Shown here piece by piece: positions 30,638-32,491 of a stretch of 32,491 nucleotides of DNA; the stretch's first letter is position 1, and each line of letters begins with the position of its first letter. This DNA is from Spirochaetota bacterium (lineage in GTDB: Bacteria > Spirochaetota > UBA4802 > JAGODF01): positions 1-32,491 of the forward strand of contig JAKQCH010000040.1 in the NCBI GenBank assembly GCA_029573825.1. Reading direction: 5' to 3'. Position numbers and translations under genes: made by a program. The notes below the pieces were generated by a model, which ran no database searches, was not told where the DNA came from, and was given only the letters and a program-made list of their open reading frames with translations.

Positions 30638-32491
30638 AGGCACGTATATCATCACTACGGCGCATAGCTGCGCTATGGTCATTGTTCACAATCCTGATTG
30701 TGACAGGATTTCCTTACGCGACAAACCTTTTTTCAGAGGCGCGTTTCCGCACCTTCAGCGATGACCGGGGCCGCGTGGAGGGGTTCCTTGACCGTGCCGG
30801 AGAGGAAAACACCCTGCAGGAATGGGAGGATGCTGTCCAGACGGGACGGGATGCGGTCCGCGGAGAGTGGGAACGGGAGGCAGACCGTGCCGTAGAAGAG
30901 GAACTCCGGGAACAAGGGGATACTCCGGAGCTCAGAAATGAGCTGACGGCACAAAGGGACAGCGCCCGTGCCTCCTGGGAAGCGGCCCTTGCAGACGAGA
31001 TAACCCGTGAACGGGGGACCTGGTATGCCCGCATGCAGGACATGGCGGTGCCGCAGATTGATCAGCAGGCGCTGATCCAGGCACTCGGGAATGCAACATC
31101 TGCAACAGATAGCCTTACCGGAAGTGAACGGATAAGCGCGTGGGATGCACTGATTGACCCCCAGGCAGCGGGACTCACGGCGCTGTGGGAGGAACACCTG
31201 GGGTCCCTCCTTGCTTCCGCACGGCAGGCCGGGGCGGTCCTCGATGCGGAAAGCAGGGGGGCGTTTGACCGTGAAATCGATGAAATTGAGCGGACATTGC
31301 GCCGGGAGTTCACTCTTGAAAAGAACAGCCTTCACTACCGTGAGCGGAACAGCGTGGTGTGGGATTCGCTGTTTGACAGTTCCTCCCTGCGGTATGAGAG
31401 CGAACAGGGCCGGGCGGACAGGGTCACGGAGGATATCCTCAATGAAACGAGGGAAGACCTCGCCGCCGAAGAGGAAAGGGTCCTTGCCCGCAATAATGTT
31501 GCCGTTGACGGCTCCGGGGAGCTGGATTTTTCAGGGTTAGGGGACAACTGGGAGGCAGAGCTCCGGGACCTCATAGAGAAGGGACTGGAGAAGTGGAACA
31601 GGGCACAGGAGACGCTTTTCAACGAAATGACTGCCTGGAAGGAGAATGCCGAAAACGCCTACGACGAAGGTGACCGGATATGGCAGGAAGCCTACGAGAA
31701 GCTCTGCCGGGCACGGGAGGAATGGTACCAGACGATCACCGCCGAGATCAATGACGGCATTGAGAAATGGAAACAGAAGGAACAGGAACTTGAAGATAAC
31801 CTGGAAATATCCCGGGACGACCTTGAACAGTATTTTTCAGTCCTCAATGAACAGTGGGCAAGCCATTCATCAAGTCTGGCGGACATTGCCCTTTCGGGAT
31901 CGCAGTCCTTCGGGCAGGCGGTGGACAACGTGGCGTGGCTCACGCGCATGCGGGACCTCTATGCGGGGACGGGGGTATATACCGACGCGGAGGGGATCAG
32001 CGCCTTTACCGACACAAGAGGGAGCCTGTACTACCGTCTGATTGAAGAAGGCGTTATACAGCCTTACGGAGGCGCGGCTGATGAGTCGCTGTTTGTGACT
32101 CCGACGCTTGACAGCGTCACCGCACAGGAGGACGCCGAAGGAAACCTCACGGTGACCGAGCGCTATACCCTTACTATCTCGCGGTATCAAACGGGGATGG
32201 CCTGCGACGATATGACGTCCACGGTTTCCTATACCAATGTTATTAACGAGGACACCCCGGAAGACAGGAAATCGAACTACTACTTTTATGAGAAGGAACT
32301 GCGACGGTGGCAGCGCTCCCGTGACACCCTTGATGCCCTGGTGGAGGAGGCGGAGGACTATGCCCATAACCGGAACATGGAAGGAGTGAACGGCCCCGGT
32401 TTTCTGCGGAACATCTACAGCCTCTACGGCCTCAATCCCGAAGGGGAAAATGATCCGTACCTGATGACGGAGGCCGAGCGCAACTACGAAC
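30634..32491 (+). CDS. Large secreted Glu/Trp-rich helical protein (partial, runs off the window)
   Basis: An open frame of 619 codons starts at ATG 30634 (AGGAG 7 bases upstream) and has no stop before the window ends. A signal or anchor segment (about residues 10-28) is followed by some 400 residues of charged helix rich in Glu, Arg, Asp and regularly spaced Trp. Examples are EWEDAVQTGRDAVRGEWERE, WQEAYEKLCRAREEWYQTI and EKWKQKEQELEDN. From about residue 440 a more globular, Tyr/Thr-rich beta region begins (GVYTDAEGISAFTDTRGSLYY). The general style resembles the TIGR04388 family of giant Leptospira proteins, but this is from memory of the pattern, not a search. It is translationally coupled to the preceding secreted protein. 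Confidence 0.8.
   Translation, partial: MKARISSLRRIAALWSLFTILIVTGFPYATNLFSEARFRTFSDDRGRVEGFLDRAGEENTLQEWEDAVQTGRDAVRGEWEREADRAVEEELREQGDTPELRNELTAQRDSARASWEAALADEITRERGTWYARMQDMAVPQIDQQALIQALGNATSATDSLTGSERISAWDALIDPQAAGLTALWEEHLGSLLASARQAGAVLDAESRGAFDREIDEIERTLRREFTLEKNSLHYRERNSVVWDSLFDSSSLRYESEQGRADRVTEDILNETREDLAAEEERVLARNNVAVDGSGELDFSGLGDNWEAELRDLIEKGLEKWNRAQETLFNEMTAWKENAENAYDEGDRIWQEAYEKLCRAREEWYQTITAEINDGIEKWKQKEQELEDNLEISRDDLEQYFSVLNEQWASHSSSLADIALSGSQSFGQAVDNVAWLTRMRDLYAGTGVYTDAEGISAFTDTRGSLYYRLIEEGVIQPYGGAADESLFVTPTLDSVTAQEDAEGNLTVTERYTLTISRYQTGMACDDMTSTVSYTNVINEDTPEDRKSNYYFYEKELRRWQRSRDTLDALVEEAEDYAHNRNMEGVNGPGFLRNIYSLYGLNPEGENDPYLMTEAERNYE

Noticed and set aside
1-32491. CRISPR array, insertion sequence, prophage or toxin-antitoxin locus
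   Set aside because: No regularly spaced repeats, transposase DDE patterns, integrase motifs or paired small toxin/antitoxin frames were seen on either strand.

Overview
The window looks like a chromosomal segment of a spirochaete or a close relative (Spirochaetota, perhaps near Leptospirales). This is an inference. It rests on the many secreted or anchored TPR, FN3-like and MORN proteins, a relaxed spirochaete-type lipobox, and a Trp/Glu-rich secreted protein at the right edge that recalls the large TIGR04388-type Leptospira proteins. The mcsA-mcsB-clpC operon is best known from Firmicutes, but the other genes do not look firmicute. I see no rRNA, CRISPR array, transposase, integrase or prophage gene. 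The only RNA gene found is tRNA-Phe(GAA).

Layout. 1-3289: end of a TcdA-like ThiF-family gene, then small envelope or unknown genes (a secreted helical protein, a secreted protein of unknown family, a mini zinc ribbon), a HIT hydrolase and a MORN lipoprotein. 3475-5190: a stand-alone AICAR formyltransferase (only the C-terminal half of a normal PurH) followed by a YjbQ/UPF0047 protein. 5211-8008 (minus strand): a DJ-1/PfpI protein and a tandem cyclic-nucleotide-domain protein as an operon, then an aromatic-rich membrane protein. 8303-10826: an XpaC-TelA pair converging on a TetR regulator. 11113-14240: a secreted FN3-like protein and a membrane-anchored TPR protein. 14614-16908: a near-consensus sigma-54 promoter leading into a NifX-type protein, a CoA-disulfide-reductase-type flavoprotein and a mini J-domain protein. 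16909-19910: a secreted TPR protein, tRNA-Phe, a thermonuclease and an enoyl-CoA hydratase/isomerase. 20091-22321: serS translationally coupled to a divergent RNA 3'-phosphate cyclase-fold protein. 22611-26707: mcsA-mcsB-clpC. 26738-28748 (minus): a small membrane protein and a DEAD-box helicase with a long basic tail. 29257-32491: a hexapeptide acyltransferase and a coupled pair of secreted proteins, the second running off the window.

How the genes work together. Three groups stand out. The arginine-phosphorylation protein quality-control module (McsA, McsB, ClpC) is complete except for a CtsR repressor and ClpP, which are not in the window. The sigma-54 unit couples a NifX-domain protein with a thiol/NADH flavoprotein, which suggests redox or nitrogen-linked control. 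The serS/RtcA-like pair joins tRNA charging to a cyclase-fold protein that lacks the catalytic histidine and the N-terminal glycine-rich motif, so it is probably an RNA-binding or Rcl1-like factor rather than an active cyclase. Most other units are short, have clear Shine-Dalgarno sites, and are separated by hairpin terminators. All function calls come from reading motifs by eye. No database search was run.
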